Positions 1 to 10,268 of a stretch of DNA of 64,000 nt are shown here, in pieces. The position numbers were made by a program, and so were the translations under genes. The notes beneath the pieces are model-generated. The model saw nothing but the letters and a program-made list of their open reading frames with translations, had not been told where the DNA came from and did no database searches. Numbering within the stretch: position 1 is the first letter of the stretch; each line of letters starts with the position of its first letter. Source of the stretch: Flavobacteriales bacterium 33_180_T64 (lineage in GTDB: Bacteria; Bacteroidota; Bacteroidia; Flavobacteriales; Flavobacteriaceae); the NCBI GenBank assembly GCA_002162685.1, contig MAAQ01000020.1:1-64000 (forward strand), written 5' to 3'.

Positions 1-245
<245 letters not shown>

Positions 246-255
246 AACAAAAAAG

Positions 256-284
256 CACAGAAGTAACGGTTGGTTACTTCTGTG
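256..284 (+). terminator. Intercistronic hairpin between atpE and atpF
   Basis: A perfect 12-bp stem (CACAGAAGTAAC / GTTACTTCTGTG) encloses the 5-base loop ggttg. It starts 11 bases after the atpE stop and is followed by tcttta rather than a long T-run. It is more likely an attenuator or RNA-stabilising element inside the operon than a full terminator, because atpF onward has no other obvious promoter. Confidence 0.7.
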
Positions 285-318
285 TCTTTAAAATTTAAGT
301 TATTTAAAAAACAAAGAA

Positions 319-813
319 ATGGATTTAATTACACCGGAATTTGGTCTTGTATTTTGGACAGCAATAACATTTTTGTTCTTGCTTTTAATCTTAAGAAAAT
401 TTGCTTGGAAACCTATTCTTGGAGCTGTTAGCGATAGAGAAGAAGGTATTAAGAGTGCATTAGCATCTGCAGAGAATGCTCGTAAAGAGATGGAAAACCT
501 TACAGCAGATAATGAGCGTATTTTAAAAGAAGCAAGAATTGAAAGAGAAGGAATGCTAAAAGAAGCTCGTGAGATCAAAATAAAAATGATTGCTGATGCA
601 AAAGAAGAAGCGCAAGAGCAAGCAAACAAAATGATTGAGCAAGCTCAAACAGCTATTGAGAGTGAAAAGAAATCAGCAATGGCTGAATTAAAAAATCACG
701 TCGCTGGTTTATCTCTAGAAATAGCAGAAAAAGTAGTACGTCAAGAATTATCTAATAAAGACAAACAATTAGAATTAGTTGAGTCAATGTTAGGTGAAGC
801 TAAACTAAACTAG
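319..813 (+). CDS. atpF: ATP synthase F0 subunit b
   Basis: Subunit b is the peripheral stalk that holds the alpha3-beta3 head to subunit a. The 164-residue protein has one N-terminal membrane helix (about 7-27) followed by the typical KPI segment. A long, charged, Ala/Glu/Lys-rich helix then runs to the C-terminus and would dimerise as a right-handed coiled coil. Length and order are normal. It ends 5 bases before atpH. Confidence 0.96.
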   Translation: MDLITPEFGLVFWTAITFLFLLLILRKFAWKPILGAVSDREEGIKSALASAENARKEMENLTADNERILKEARIEREGMLKEAREIKIKMIADAKEEAQEQANKMIEQAQTAIESEKKSAMAELKNHVAGLSLEIAEKVVRQELSNKDKQLELVESMLGEAKLN

Positions 814-818
814 AAAAA

Positions 819-1355
819 ATGGCAGGAGCAAGAGCAGCAATACGTTACGCAAAAGCAGTTTTAAGCTTAGCATCAGATCAAAATACAGCTGAGGTTGTAA
901 ATAATGATATGAAGTTAATAGCTAAAACTATTGCAGAAAGTAAAGACTTAAGCGATATGCTTCAAAGTCCTGTGGTGAAATCAACAGATAAAAAAGCTGT
1001 GTTATTAGATGTTTTTAAAGGATCTAATAGTATGACAACTAATTTGATTGATACCTTAATTTCAAACAAAAGATTAGTGCTTTTAAATGATGTAGCGGCT
1101 AGTTATAACCGTTTGTTTGATGAATTGAAAGGAACACAAGTAGCAAAAGTGACTACTGCTGTGCCTTTAACTGACGATTTAAAAGTTAAGGTTTTAGCTA
1201 AGGTTAAAGAGCTTACAGGTAAAGATGTTGAAGTTGAAAATAGTATAGATGAAAGCATTTTAGGTGGTTTTATATTAAGAGTTGGAGATATTCAATACAA
1301 TGCTAGTGTAGCGAATAAATTAAATAAATTAAAAATAGAATTCGCTTTAAACTAA
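819..1355 (+). CDS. atpH: ATP synthase F1 subunit delta
   Basis: This OSCP/delta-family subunit joins the b stalk to the top of F1. The 178 residues show the family pattern: an N-terminal helical bundle starting ARAAIRYAKAVLSLA and the C-terminal signature around ESILGGFILRVGDIQYNAS (about 147-165). It sits between atpF and a small secreted-protein gene that starts 4 bases after its stop. Confidence 0.96.
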   Translation: MAGARAAIRYAKAVLSLASDQNTAEVVNNDMKLIAKTIAESKDLSDMLQSPVVKSTDKKAVLLDVFKGSNSMTTNLIDTLISNKRLVLLNDVAASYNRLFDELKGTQVAKVTTAVPLTDDLKVKVLAKVKELTGKDVEVENSIDESILGGFILRVGDIQYNASVANKLNKLKIEFALN

Positions 1356-1359
1356 GAAT

Positions 1360-1827
1360 ATGAAATCTATCAAAATATTATTTGTAATTTTTACTATGGT
1401 TTTTGCTTTTAATGCTCAGGCACAAAAAGTAAAAATTAAGAAAGGAGTTGCAACTGTCGATAAAGTAGCGTATTTAAAAGTTGAAAAGATTAATGCTTTA
1501 AAATACTTTATTTCTACTTTAGACGGAACTGAAATTATTTCAGTTAATATTGAATCTTTTGGTACAGGGAAATATCACACGACTAGAAATGCAGCAACAG
1601 GTCAAAGAATGGAAATAACACATGCATATTCTGTTTTGAAATTTCTTGACAATGAAGAGATTGGTGAATCCTTTGAAGTTGATGAAGGTAGATTAAAACA
1701 CATCATTAAAATGATGTACAACTCAAATATAATTGTAGATGGACAATTATCTATTGAGAAAATAAAAAGAATGATTGAAAAGTATAGCGAAAATGTTTCT
1801 GAAAGAAGATTTTTGACTAAAAATTAA
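1360..1827 (+). CDS. Small secreted protein of unknown function inside the atp operon
   Basis: The 155-residue protein begins with a clear Sec signal peptide (about 1-21, ending AQA before QK). The mature part is Lys-rich with no motif I recognise and has no further membrane segment. It starts 4 bases after atpH and ends 27 bases before atpA, so it must be co-transcribed with the ATP synthase genes. Nothing in the sequence links it mechanically to the enzyme. It could be a periplasmic passenger gene or an assembly or envelope factor. The secreted location is well supported; the function is unknown. Confidence 0.85.
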   Translation: MKSIKILFVIFTMVFAFNAQAQKVKIKKGVATVDKVAYLKVEKINALKYFISTLDGTEIISVNIESFGTGKYHTTRNAATGQRMEITHAYSVLKFLDNEEIGESFEVDEGRLKHIIKMMYNSNIIVDGQLSIEKIKRMIEKYSENVSERRFLTKN

Positions 1828-1854
1828 ATTGCATATTTAAATTACTAAATAAAG

Positions 1855-3435
1855 ATGGCAGAAGTAAAACCAGCTGAAATATCAGCAATCTTAAAACAAC
1901 AACTTTCAGGCTTTGAAGCAGGAGCTTCATTAGACGAAGTTGGAACAGTATTAACTGCAGGTGATGGTATTGTACGTGCCTACGGATTAGCTAACGCTCA
2001 ATATGGTGAGTTAGTAGAATTCGATGGTGGATTAGAAGGTATTGTACTTAACCTTGAAGAAGATAACGTAGGTATTGTATTATTAGGTACTGGTATAGGG
2101 GTAAAAGAAGGGTCTACAGTAAAACGTACTGGACGTATCGCATCTGTTAATGTAGGTGAAGGTATTGTTGGTCGTGTTGTAGATACTTTAGGTAACCCTA
2201 TTGATGGTAAAGGACCAATTGTTGGTGAAACTTACGAAATGCCTCTAGAGCGTAAAGCTCCAGGTGTAATCTATAGAGAGCCAGTTACAGAACCATTACA
2301 AACAGGTATTAAAGCAATTGATGCTATGATTCCAGTAGGTAGAGGTCAACGTGAATTAGTAATTGGTGATCGTCAAACAGGTAAAACTACCGTTTGTATT
2401 GATGCTATTTTAAATCAAAAAGAATTTTATGATGCAGGAAATCCTGTATACTGTATATATGTTGCAGTAGGACAAAAAGCATCAACAGTAGCAAATATTG
2501 CTAAAACATTAGAAGAAAAAGGAGCTTTAGCTTATACAACAATAGTAGCTGCAAATGCATCAGATCCTGCTGCAATGCAAGTTTATGCACCAATGACTGG
2601 AGCATCTATTGGTGAGTATTTTAGAGATACTGGTAGACCAGCTTTAATTGTATTTGATGATTTATCAAAGCAAGCTGTTGCTTACCGTGAAGTTTCTTTA
2701 TTATTACGTCGTCCTCCAGGACGTGAAGCGTATCCAGGTGATGTTTTCTACTTACACTCAAGGTTATTAGAACGTTCTGCAAAAGTAATTAATGATGATG
2801 CTATTGCTAAAGAAATGAACGATTTACCAGAATCGTTAAAACCAATCGTAAAAGGTGGTGGATCTTTAACAGCATTACCAATTATTGAAACTCAAGCAGG
2901 TGATGTTTCTGCATATATTCCAACGAACGTAATTTCTATTACTGATGGGCAAATCTTCTTAGATGGAGATTTATTTAACTCTGGTGTACGTCCAGCAATT
3001 AATGTAGGTATTTCAGTATCTCGTGTAGGTGGGAATGCACAAATTAAATCAATGAAAAAAGTATCTGGTACATTAAAACTAGATCAAGCTCAGTTCCGTG
3101 AATTAGAAGCGTTTGCTAAGTTTGGTTCAGATTTAGATGCTGTGACTTTAAATGTAATTGAGAAAGGAAGACGTAACGTTGAAATCTTAAAGCAAGCTCA
3201 AAACGATCCGTTTACGGTTGAAGATCAAGTAGCAATAATTTATGCTGGATCTAAAAATTTATTAAAAGACGTTCCTGTAAATAAAGTAAAAGAATTTGAA
3301 CGCGATTTCATCGAATTCTTAAAAGCTAAACACTCAGAGGCGTTAAGCACTTTAAAATCAGGAAAATTAACTGATGAGGTTATAGATACACTTACGGCTG
3401 TAGCTAAAGACTTATCAGGTAAATATAGAGCATAA
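1855..3435 (+). CDS. atpA: ATP synthase F1 subunit alpha
   Basis: Alpha is the regulatory nucleotide-binding subunit of the F1 head. The 526-residue protein has the Walker A motif GDRQTGKT (171-178), the beta-barrel N-domain, and the alpha signature [14 protein letters not shown] with its catalytic-interface Arg in the SRVGG segment. Length is normal for the family. The only neighbour that breaks the canonical order is the small secreted-protein gene before it. Confidence 0.98.
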   Translation: MAEVKPAEISAILKQQLSGFEAGASLDEVGTVLTAGDGIVRAYGLANAQYGELVEFDGGLEGIVLNLEEDNVGIVLLGTGIGVKEGSTVKRTGRIASVNVGEGIVGRVVDTLGNPIDGKGPIVGETYEMPLERKAPGVIYREPVTEPLQTGIKAIDAMIPVGRGQRELVIGDRQTGKTTVCIDAILNQKEFYDAGNPVYCIYVAVGQKASTVANIAKTLEEKGALAYTTIVAANASDPAAMQVYAPMTGASIGEYFRDTGRPALIVFDDLSKQAVAYREVSLLLRRPPGREAYPGDVFYLHSRLLERSAKVINDDAIAKEMNDLPESLKPIVKGGGSLTALPIIETQAGDVSAYIPTNVISITDGQIFLDGDLFNSGVRPAINVGISVSRVGGNAQIKSMKKVSGTLKLDQAQFRELEAFAKFGSDLDAVTLNVIEKGRRNVEILKQAQNDPFTVEDQVAIIYAGSKNLLKDVPVNKVKEFERDFIEFLKAKHSEALSTLKSGKLTDEVIDTLTAVAKDLSGKYRA

Positions 3436-3441
3436 TTAATA

Positions 3442-3470
3442 GTTCTACGTTCTAATTTAGAACGTAGAAC
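3442..3470 (+). terminator. Intercistronic hairpin between atpA and atpG
   Basis: A near-complete 29-base inverted repeat (arms GTTCTACGTTCTA and TAGAACGTAGAAC around attt) lies 7 bases after the atpA stop and is followed by cttttc. AtpG starts 17 bases later. Like the atpE/atpF hairpin, it has only a weak U-tract. It is therefore best read as a partial terminator or mRNA-processing and stability element that sets subunit ratios. Confidence 0.65.
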
Positions 3471-3486
3471 CTTTTCATATTTCAAT

Positions 3487-4347
3487 ATGGCTAATCTAAA
3501 AGAAATACGTAATAGAATATCTTCAGTATCATCAACGATGCAGATTACAAGTGCCATGAAAATGGTATCTGCTGCTAAATTGAAGAAAGCTCAAGATGCT
3601 ATTACTGCAATGCGTCCTTATTCAGATAAGTTAACAGAGCTTTTACAAAGCTTAAGTGCATCTTTAGAAGGGGATTCTGGAAGTAAATTTGCAAACCAAC
3701 GTGAGGTTAAAAAAGTATTACTAGTAGTAATAACATCTAACAGAGGTCTTGCAGGTGCTTTTAATTCTAACATTGTTAAAGAGGTTAATAATCTTACCAC
3801 AAATAAATATGCAAATCAAGAAGTGTCATATTTAGTAATCGGTAAAAAAGGTAATGATGCTTTAAAAAAGACGGATAATATTATTGCTAATAAAAGCGAA
3901 GTTTTTGATGACTTAACTTTTGATAATGTAGCAGAAATTGCAGAAATGCTAATGGATAAATTTGTTGAAGGTGATTTCGATAAAATCGAGGTTATTTATA
4001 ATAAGTTTAAAAATGCTGCAACGCAAATAATTATGAACGAACAATTTTTACCAATTGTTCCTATGGAAGGGGAAGCTAATACTAGTACTGATTATATTTT
4101 TGAGCCTTCAAAATCAGAAATTGTTGAGCAATTAATTCCAAAGTCTTTAAAAACACAATTATATAAGTCTATTAGAGATAGTTTTGCTTCTGAGCATGGT
4201 GCACGTATGACTGCGATGCATAAGGCAACAGATAATGCAACAGAGTTAAGAGATCAATTGAAATTAACTTATAATAAAGCACGTCAAGCTTCAATTACTA
4301 ATGAAATCCTTGAGATTGTTGGTGGAGCAGAAGCATTAAATAATTAA
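3487..4347 (+). CDS. atpG: ATP synthase F1 subunit gamma
   Basis: Gamma is the central rotor shaft. The 286-residue protein has the characteristic N-terminal helix (MANLKEIRNRISSVSSTMQI, then TSAMKMVSAAKL) and the C-terminal helix ending in RQASITNEILEIVGGAEAL. Together these form the coiled coil inside the alpha-beta hexamer. It is the last gene of this operon: a strong terminator follows, and atpD and atpC are absent, as is usual in Bacteroidota. Confidence 0.98.
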   Translation: MANLKEIRNRISSVSSTMQITSAMKMVSAAKLKKAQDAITAMRPYSDKLTELLQSLSASLEGDSGSKFANQREVKKVLLVVITSNRGLAGAFNSNIVKEVNNLTTNKYANQEVSYLVIGKKGNDALKKTDNIIANKSEVFDDLTFDNVAEIAEMLMDKFVEGDFDKIEVIYNKFKNAATQIIMNEQFLPIVPMEGEANTSTDYIFEPSKSEIVEQLIPKSLKTQLYKSIRDSFASEHGARMTAMHKATDNATELRDQLKLTYNKARQASITNEILEIVGGAEALNN

Positions 4348-4383
4348 GATATTATTCCTTCATAAGGAATCCACGATAATGAA

Positions 4384-4416
4384 GAGCCTTATTCTATTTG
4401 AATAAGGCTCTTTTTA
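4384..4416 (+). terminator. Rho-independent terminator of the atp operon
   Basis: The stem GAGCCTTATTC / GAATAAGGCTC has an 11-bp perfect match around loop tattt and runs directly into a T-tract. A smaller hairpin (ATTCCTT-cat-AAGGAAT, 4354-4370) precedes it. Confidence 0.9.
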
Positions 4417-4543
4417 TTTAACACTTTTAGTTAAGCTCACGATTACTCTTGAAATTAAGAGGCATAACAATGTGTTTTCATTTTTCAATTCTTTTTTATG
4501 GAATACATTTTGATTAATTACCTTTATATAAATATAATTTATC

Positions 4544-5056
4544 ATGCAATTCATTAAATACATAAGCGTTTCTATAGTATCTAGTCTATTATTTATGCAA
4601 TGTTCTAGTGCGCAAAAATTTCAGAAGAAAGCACCTGTAGATCTAGATAATGGGTATTGTCAACGCTGGGTGTCAGGTGTTCAAGGAGGAGGTTCTGGGC
4701 TCAATTTGTTTCTCCCAACTACAGTAAGCACCTATGATCATATAAGGCTAGACTCTGTTTATTTTAGAGGTAAAGTAGTGAAACTTGAAGTTGTTGAAAG
4801 CAATGGAGCTATGACTTATATAGGGCGTTTTAAAACAGAGTTTAATATGCCTAATAATGTAATATTAAGTTCTGATATGAAAGCAGAATCCAAGAATACA
4901 CTTTCTATGCAAGAACCAGTAATACCATTTGAACTTAAGGATAATGAATGCGTTATATCATATAAAAAAGGATTGCGAACACAATATTATAAAATTGATA
5001 ATATTGAAGAACGATCACCTCTAAATTATCCAAGTGCTGCACCAAATAAGCAATAA
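4544..5056 (+). CDS. Exported protein of unknown function
   Basis: The 170-residue protein has an N-terminal hydrophobic signal (about 4-18) followed by MQCSSAQ. This could be a weak lipoprotein box (Cys20, with an atypical Gln before it) or a signal-peptidase I site after SSA. The rest is soluble and beta-rich with no motif I recognise. It stands alone between the atp terminator and the flippase gene. The envelope location is likely; anchoring is uncertain. Confidence 0.8.
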   Translation: MQFIKYISVSIVSSLLFMQCSSAQKFQKKAPVDLDNGYCQRWVSGVQGGGSGLNLFLPTTVSTYDHIRLDSVYFRGKVVKLEVVESNGAMTYIGRFKTEFNMPNNVILSSDMKAESKNTLSMQEPVIPFELKDNECVISYKKGLRTQYYKIDNIEERSPLNYPSAAPNKQ

Positions 5057-5113
5057 TATATCTTTGGTTAACGTTTGCTAAAAACGTACATTTAACCGTA
5101 TAAAATAGAACAC

Positions 5114-6544
5114 TTGAGCGTACTTAAAACCTTTTTAAAAGACACAGTTGTTTACGGTTTGGCAATTGTATTACCTAGACTTATTAACTTTCTGTTAGTA
5201 CGATTGCATACAGATGTACTTCCTAATGAGGGCTATTCTGAAAACACCGAGTTTTATGTTGTAGCTGCATTTTTTAATGTGATTCTCACCTATGGAATGG
5301 AGACTTCTTTTTTTAGATTTTTTAGTAAAAATAAAGATAAAGGCGTTGTGTTGTCTACAGCGATGATAACCATAGTATTAAGCACTTTGTTTTTTGGAAT
5401 AGTACTTTTTTTATTTAGAATTCCAATTTCCGAAGCATTAAGAATTAATACAGATTTTTACACACTACTTGTTGGTATCACATTAATTGATACATTAATT
5501 GTAATCCCTTTTGCGTATTTAAGAGTTACAGGAAAGCCTATAAAATTTGCAGTCATAAAATTAATTAATGTACTTATTATCGTTGTTTTAAATGTGCTTT
5601 TATTATCTACAACATATGGTATCGAAAGCTTAAGACAGCTATTTAGCGTCGAAAATAATGTTGAATACATTTTTATAGCCAATCTTATCGCTAGTGCCGC
5701 TGTTTTAATTTTAGTGCTGCCATATTTCTTTAAAGCCAGGTTTAGGTTTGATGTCAAGGTTTTAAAACAAATACTAAATTATGGCTGGCCAATTATGGTA
5801 GCGGGTCTTGCATTTGTAATTAATGAAAATTTAGATAAATGGCTTTTGCCTGAAACGGAAGGAGAGTTTATTAATGGCGCTTACAGTGCTTGTTATAAAC
5901 TCGCTGTGTTTATGACGCTTTTTATTCAAGCTTTTAGAATGGGCGCAGAGCCTTTTTTCTTTAATCATTCAGATAAGGAAAATGCGACTTCAACTTATGC
6001 AACTATACTAAAATATTTTACCATTGTTGGAACGTTAGGACTAATGATAGTTATTATCTATATAGATTTATTAAGACCTATTTTTATAAAAAAAGAAAGT
6101 TATTTATTAGCCTTAGATATCGTTCCTATTGTATTGTTAGCAAACCTTTGTTTAGGAATTTATCACAACCTTTCTATTTGGTATAAACTTACAGATAGGA
6201 CACGTTTTGGAATGTATATATCAATTGTTGGAGCAGCAATAACAATAGCATTTAATCTTATTTTTATTCCAAAAATTGGATTTATGGCCTGTGCCTATGC
6301 AACACTTATTGCTTATGGCGTAATGATGATTATATCCTATACGTTAGGACGAAAATATTTCCCAGTACCTTATGATGTTAATCGTATTACAATATACTTG
6401 CTGTTGAGTGCTGGATTAAGTTTTATAACTTATTATCATTTTGATAGAAATATGTTATTAGGAACTGTATTTTTGTTACTGTACATAACGTTAATCGTTT
6501 TTTTAGAAAAAAAAGAATTAAAATTATTACTTAAAAAAAGCTAG
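5114..6544 (+). CDS. Polysaccharide / lipid-linked oligosaccharide flippase (Wzx/MOP family)
   Basis: The 476-residue integral membrane protein has about 12-14 hydrophobic helices throughout. Its N-terminal layout ([28 protein letters not shown]) is that of Wzx-type members of the MOP superfamily, which flip undecaprenyl-linked glycans across the inner membrane. The start codon is TTG; no in-frame ATG lies close by that keeps the first helix. It heads a co-directional run of dut, nucleotidyltransferase, TPR, DUF4292 and EnvC-like genes. The substrate cannot be told from sequence. Confidence 0.88.
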   Translation: MSVLKTFLKDTVVYGLAIVLPRLINFLLVRLHTDVLPNEGYSENTEFYVVAAFFNVILTYGMETSFFRFFSKNKDKGVVLSTAMITIVLSTLFFGIVLFLFRIPISEALRINTDFYTLLVGITLIDTLIVIPFAYLRVTGKPIKFAVIKLINVLIIVVLNVLLLSTTYGIESLRQLFSVENNVEYIFIANLIASAAVLILVLPYFFKARFRFDVKVLKQILNYGWPIMVAGLAFVINENLDKWLLPETEGEFINGAYSACYKLAVFMTLFIQAFRMGAEPFFFNHSDKENATSTYATILKYFTIVGTLGLMIVIIYIDLLRPIFIKKESYLLALDIVPIVLLANLCLGIYHNLSIWYKLTDRTRFGMYISIVGAAITIAFNLIFIPKIGFMACAYATLIAYGVMMIISYTLGRKYFPVPYDVNRITIYLLLSAGLSFITYYHFDRNMLLGTVFLLLYITLIVFLEKKELKLLLKKS

Positions 6545-6572
6545 ATTTTTTAAATCTGAAATTAAAAAAAAC

Positions 6573-7007
6573 ATGCAAATCAAGATTATTAATAAATCGT
6601 CACATTCTTTACCGCATTATGAAACTATAGCATCTGCAGGAATGGATTTAAGAGCAAATATTACAGAGTCAATCACATTAAAACCATTAGAACGAACCAT
6701 TGTAAAAACAGGCTTGTTTATAGAGCTTCCAGTTGGTATTGAAGCACAAGTTAGACCAAGAAGTGGTTTAGCAGCGAAAAAAGGAATCACTGTTCTCAAT
6801 GCGCCAGGAACTGTTGATGCAGATTACAGAGGAGAAGTAGGTGTTATTCTGGTTAATTTATCTAACGAAGATTTCACTATAGAAAACGGAGAACGTGTTG
6901 CCCAACTCGTTATTGCTAAACACGAACGTGCAGAATGGATAGAAGTAAATGAACTATCTGAAACTTCCCGAGGAGAAGGTGGTTTTGGTAGTACAGGAGT
7001 AAAATAA
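6573..7007 (+). CDS. dut: Deoxyuridine 5'-triphosphate nucleotidohydrolase
   Basis: dUTPase converts dUTP to dUMP and pyrophosphate, keeping uracil out of DNA and feeding dTMP synthesis. The 144-residue, trimeric-type protein shows the conserved motifs in order: AGMDLRA (23-29), [11 protein letters not shown] (motif 2), the catalytic Asp in [13 protein letters not shown] (motif 3) and the Gly-rich C-terminal [10 protein letters not shown] (motif 5). It starts 28 bases after the flippase gene. Confidence 0.97.
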   Translation: MQIKIINKSSHSLPHYETIASAGMDLRANITESITLKPLERTIVKTGLFIELPVGIEAQVRPRSGLAAKKGITVLNAPGTVDADYRGEVGVILVNLSNEDFTIENGERVAQLVIAKHERAEWIEVNELSETSRGEGGFGSTGVK

Positions 7008-7056
7008 AAAATAGAGTTTAACATTAAATAGATACCTGTTTTCACAGGCATGTAAC

Positions 7057-8076
7057 ATGAAAATAATAGTACCAATGGCAGGTCGAGGTTCTCGATTAAG
7101 ACCTCATAGTTTAACCGTTCCAAAACCATTAATTCCAGTTGCGGGTCAACCTATAGTACACCGCTTAGTTAAAGATATCGTTAAGGTATTAAAGCAACCA
7201 GTAAGTGAAATTGCTTTTGTGTTAGGAGATCCAGCTTGGTTTGGTGATGATGTCGTAGAAAGTTTAAAAAATTTAGCAACCAGTTTAGGCGCTAAACCAT
7301 CAATTTATCGTCAAGATCAACCCTTAGGTACGGGTCACGCTATTATGTGTGCAAACCCCTCATTATCTGGCCCTGCAGTTGTTGCGTATGCAGATACTTT
7401 AATTCGTGCAGAGTTTGATTTAGACCCCAATGCAGATAGTGTTATTTGGACAAAAAAAGTGACAAATCCAGAAGCTTATGGCGTTGTAGAACTCAATGAA
7501 AATGAAGAAATTGTTGAACTTGTTGAAAAACCAGAAACCTTTGTTAGTGATCAAGCCGTTATTGGTATTTACTATTTTAAAGACATTGCCGTATTAAAAG
7601 ATAAATTACAAGAAGTTCTTGATGAAAATGTTATGAATGGAGGCGAATATCAAATTAATGATGGTATCAAACGCATGATGGCAGACGGTAAAACTTTTAA
7701 AACTGGAACCGTTGATGAATGGATGGATTGCGGAAATAAAAACGTAACCTTAGAGACCAATGCTAAAATGTTAGGCTTTTTAAATGCTGATGGAGAGGAG
7801 CAAATGATCGCAAATTCTATTATAAATAATAATTCAACTATTATTGAACCTTGCTATATAGGTGAAAATGTTACTTTGAAAAATACAACAATTGGACCTA
7901 ATGTTTCTATAGGAGATAATTGTGTTATTGAAAACTCAAGCGTTAAAAATAGCTTAATTCAAAAGCATACTAGCATTAAAAACGCTACTTTAGACAACGC
8001 TATGATTGGAAATCACGTGAAATACAATGGTGATTTTAAAGCAATTAGTATTGGTGATTATTCTATTTTGGAATAA
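7057..8076 (+). CDS. Sugar-phosphate nucleotidyltransferase with left-handed beta-helix tail
   Basis: The N-terminal domain is an RmlA/GlmU-like nucleotidyltransferase with the signature MAGRGSRLRPHSLTVPKP (7-24: phosphate-binding Gly9-Gly11-Arg13, and Lys23). From about residue 265, hexapeptide-type repeats (IGENV, IGPNVSIGDN, IGNHV) form a short beta-helix. It probably activates a sugar-1-phosphate with dTTP or UTP for cell-envelope glycans. The neighbouring flippase and envelope genes agree. Exact nucleotide and sugar are undetermined. Confidence 0.9.
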   Translation: MKIIVPMAGRGSRLRPHSLTVPKPLIPVAGQPIVHRLVKDIVKVLKQPVSEIAFVLGDPAWFGDDVVESLKNLATSLGAKPSIYRQDQPLGTGHAIMCANPSLSGPAVVAYADTLIRAEFDLDPNADSVIWTKKVTNPEAYGVVELNENEEIVELVEKPETFVSDQAVIGIYYFKDIAVLKDKLQEVLDENVMNGGEYQINDGIKRMMADGKTFKTGTVDEWMDCGNKNVTLETNAKMLGFLNADGEEQMIANSIINNNSTIIEPCYIGENVTLKNTTIGPNVSIGDNCVIENSSVKNSLIQKHTSIKNATLDNAMIGNHVKYNGDFKAISIGDYSILE

Positions 8077-8120
8077 TTGTTGAACAAATGATTAGAGATC
8101 CTTTTTCTTAGGAAATATAT

Positions 8121-9482
8121 ATGAAAATTAAATTTTACATCTTACTTCTTTTTTTCGGAATGTCTTTGCTTCCGCAAAATACCTTTGCGCAAGTTGATTT
8201 TAATAAGCGACCAAATGATGATTTAGGAAATGTAGAAGATAAATTTCAAGAATATTTTTTTGAAGCATTAAAGCAAAAAGGAATAGAAAATTATCAAAAA
8301 TCTGTTGATGCGCTTTTAAAGTGTATTGACTTAAAAGATAGTGATCCAGTATTATATTTTGAATTAGGAAAAAATTATAAAGCACTCAAAAATTTTGGTG
8401 CTGCTGAAGATGCCTTAAAAAAAGCCGTTTCTAAATCTCCAGAAAATGAATGGTTTTTAGATGAGTTATATGATGTTTATATCCAACAAAATGAAATGGT
8501 TAAGGCACTTAAGACCGTGAAACAACTAGTTAAGTTTCATCCAGATTATAAACAGGACTTAGCATCACTTTATATTCGTGTTAAAAAATATAAGGATGCT
8601 TTAAAGCTACTCGATGAAATGGATGAGCAATTAGGCTATAGTCAAGATCGAGATTACTTACGTAACCAAATTTATAATATTACTGGTAATGATGAGGATC
8701 GTATCGAAAACTTAGAAGAGCGCGTAAAAAGCAATCCAGAAGACGAATCCAATTACTTACGCCTTATATTTAGGTACAGTGAAACTGGCGAAACGAAAAA
8801 AGCTTTTGATGCTGCAATACGTTTATTAAAGTTTAATCCTGAATCTCAATTAGTACACTTAGCATTGTACAAATTTTATTTAGATGAAAATAATACTGAT
8901 TCTGCAATTAAATCTATGAAAGTGGTTTTAACAAGCCCTATTATTAAACCTGAAGCCAAAACAAAAGTACTAAATGACTTTGTGAGATTTGTAGGTAAGA
9001 ATCCTCAATACGAATCAGATTTAGTTGAAATAACAGCCTTAGTGAGTGAAGATAAAAGCGTAAAAACCTTAATAGAATTAGGGGAATATTACTTGAAATC
9101 AAATGATAAAGAAAAAGCGTTAAGCTACTATGAAGAAGCTTTAAAACAAGAACCTAATGCGTTTAAAATTATTAAAGACGTATTATTACTTCAAATCGAT
9201 TTAAATAAAAATACTCAAGCAGTTAAAAAAAGCATGGAAGCACTTGAGGTATTTCCTGCTCAACCTATTTTATATTTAATAAATGGTGTTGCAAACAATA
9301 AAATTAAACAACCTGAAAAAGCTATAGAAAGCTTAGAATTAGGTGTGGATTATGTTGTCGAAAATCCTAAAATGGAAGCTGATTTTTACAAACAATTAAG
9401 TATTGCTTATAAACAGCTTAATAATATTAGTCAATCTGAAACGTTTGCTAAAAAGGCAGAGGCCTTATTGAAAGATCAATAA
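8121..9482 (+). CDS. Exported tetratricopeptide-repeat protein
   Basis: A signal peptide (about 1-23, ending FAQ) precedes a 430-residue, all-helical protein. It contains TPR units such as DPVLYFELGKNYKALKNFGAAEDALKKAV and the segment KTLIELGEYYLKSNDKEKALSYYEEALKQEPN. It is a periplasmic scaffold by inference. It is 3 bases from the DUF4292 lipoprotein gene, and the trio with EnvC is a recurring envelope cluster in flavobacteria. Confidence 0.9.
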   Translation: MKIKFYILLLFFGMSLLPQNTFAQVDFNKRPNDDLGNVEDKFQEYFFEALKQKGIENYQKSVDALLKCIDLKDSDPVLYFELGKNYKALKNFGAAEDALKKAVSKSPENEWFLDELYDVYIQQNEMVKALKTVKQLVKFHPDYKQDLASLYIRVKKYKDALKLLDEMDEQLGYSQDRDYLRNQIYNITGNDEDRIENLEERVKSNPEDESNYLRLIFRYSETGETKKAFDAAIRLLKFNPESQLVHLALYKFYLDENNTDSAIKSMKVVLTSPIIKPEAKTKVLNDFVRFVGKNPQYESDLVEITALVSEDKSVKTLIELGEYYLKSNDKEKALSYYEEALKQEPNAFKIIKDVLLLQIDLNKNTQAVKKSMEALEVFPAQPILYLINGVANNKIKQPEKAIESLELGVDYVVENPKMEADFYKQLSIAYKQLNNISQSETFAKKAEALLKDQ

Positions 9483-9485
9483 TAT

Positions 9486-10268
9486 ATGAGGATTTTAAAA
9501 ATTAGTTTAGTTTGTGTGTTTGTAATGCTCGGTGTGTCTTGCAAATCTGCTCGAAGTGTTGTTGCTTCTGGCAAGGTGAATTCAAAACTAACCGCTAAAC
9601 AGTTGATTAAGGAAAATGGAAAGCGAGAAGCAAATTTTAAAACACTACAAGCTAAAGTTAAGATTGATATTATACAAGATTTAAAAGAGTCATCTTATAC
9701 TGTTAATTTAAGAATGGAGAGAGATAAAACCATTTGGATTAGTGCAACTCTTGGTTTAGCACGAGCTATGATTACTCCAGACCGTGTTCGGTTTTATGAT
9801 AAAATTAATAACCAGTATTTTGATGGGAATTATAAATTATTAAGTGACCTTTTAGGCGTAGATTTAAACTTTAATAAAGTGCAAAGTTTATTGATAGGAG
9901 AACCGCTTTATAATTTAAAAGATGATAATTATATCATTTCAATTAATGAAAATTCTTATGTGCTTCAGCCCAAAAATCAAAGCGCATTATTAGAATTGTT
10001 TTTGTTATTTAATCCATCACATTTTAAAATGGATTCACAACAATTATTACAACCACTGAAAAAGCGATTTTTGCAAATAGACTACTTAGGTTACCAAGAT
10101 GTAGATAAAGAAGTTTTACCTCAAGACATTAAGATTATAGCAGTAGAAGATAGCGAAGAGCTTAATGTTATTATGGAATATAAATCGGTTTCAGTAAATG
10201 GGGAAGTGAGATTCCCATTTAAGATTCCTTCAGGATTTGACGAAATAATTTTAGAAGATGCGAACTAA
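9486..10268 (+). CDS. DUF4292 lipoprotein
   Basis: The 260-residue protein has a lipoprotein signal with Cys19 in LGVSCKS. The mature part (TFKTLQAKVKID-like start, then amphipathic beta-strands) matches the DUF4292 family, whose fold resembles LolA/LolB lipoprotein carriers. Envelope biogenesis is an inference from that fold and from position. Its stop lies 11 bases inside the EnvC-like gene, which implies translational coupling. Confidence 0.88.
   Translation: MRILKISLVCVFVMLGVSCKSARSVVASGKVNSKLTAKQLIKENGKREANFKTLQAKVKIDIIQDLKESSYTVNLRMERDKTIWISATLGLARAMITPDRVRFYDKINNQYFDGNYKLLSDLLGVDLNFNKVQSLLIGEPLYNLKDDNYIISINENSYVLQPKNQSALLELFLLFNPSHFKMDSQQLLQPLKKRFLQIDYLGYQDVDKEVLPQDIKIIAVEDSEELNVIMEYKSVSVNGEVRFPFKIPSGFDEIILEDAN

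Noticed and set aside
300-629. 109-codon minus-strand frame over atpF
   Set aside because: It is the antisense shadow of a strongly conserved subunit gene, with a composition (Ser/Ile/Phe-rich) typical of reversed coding sequence.
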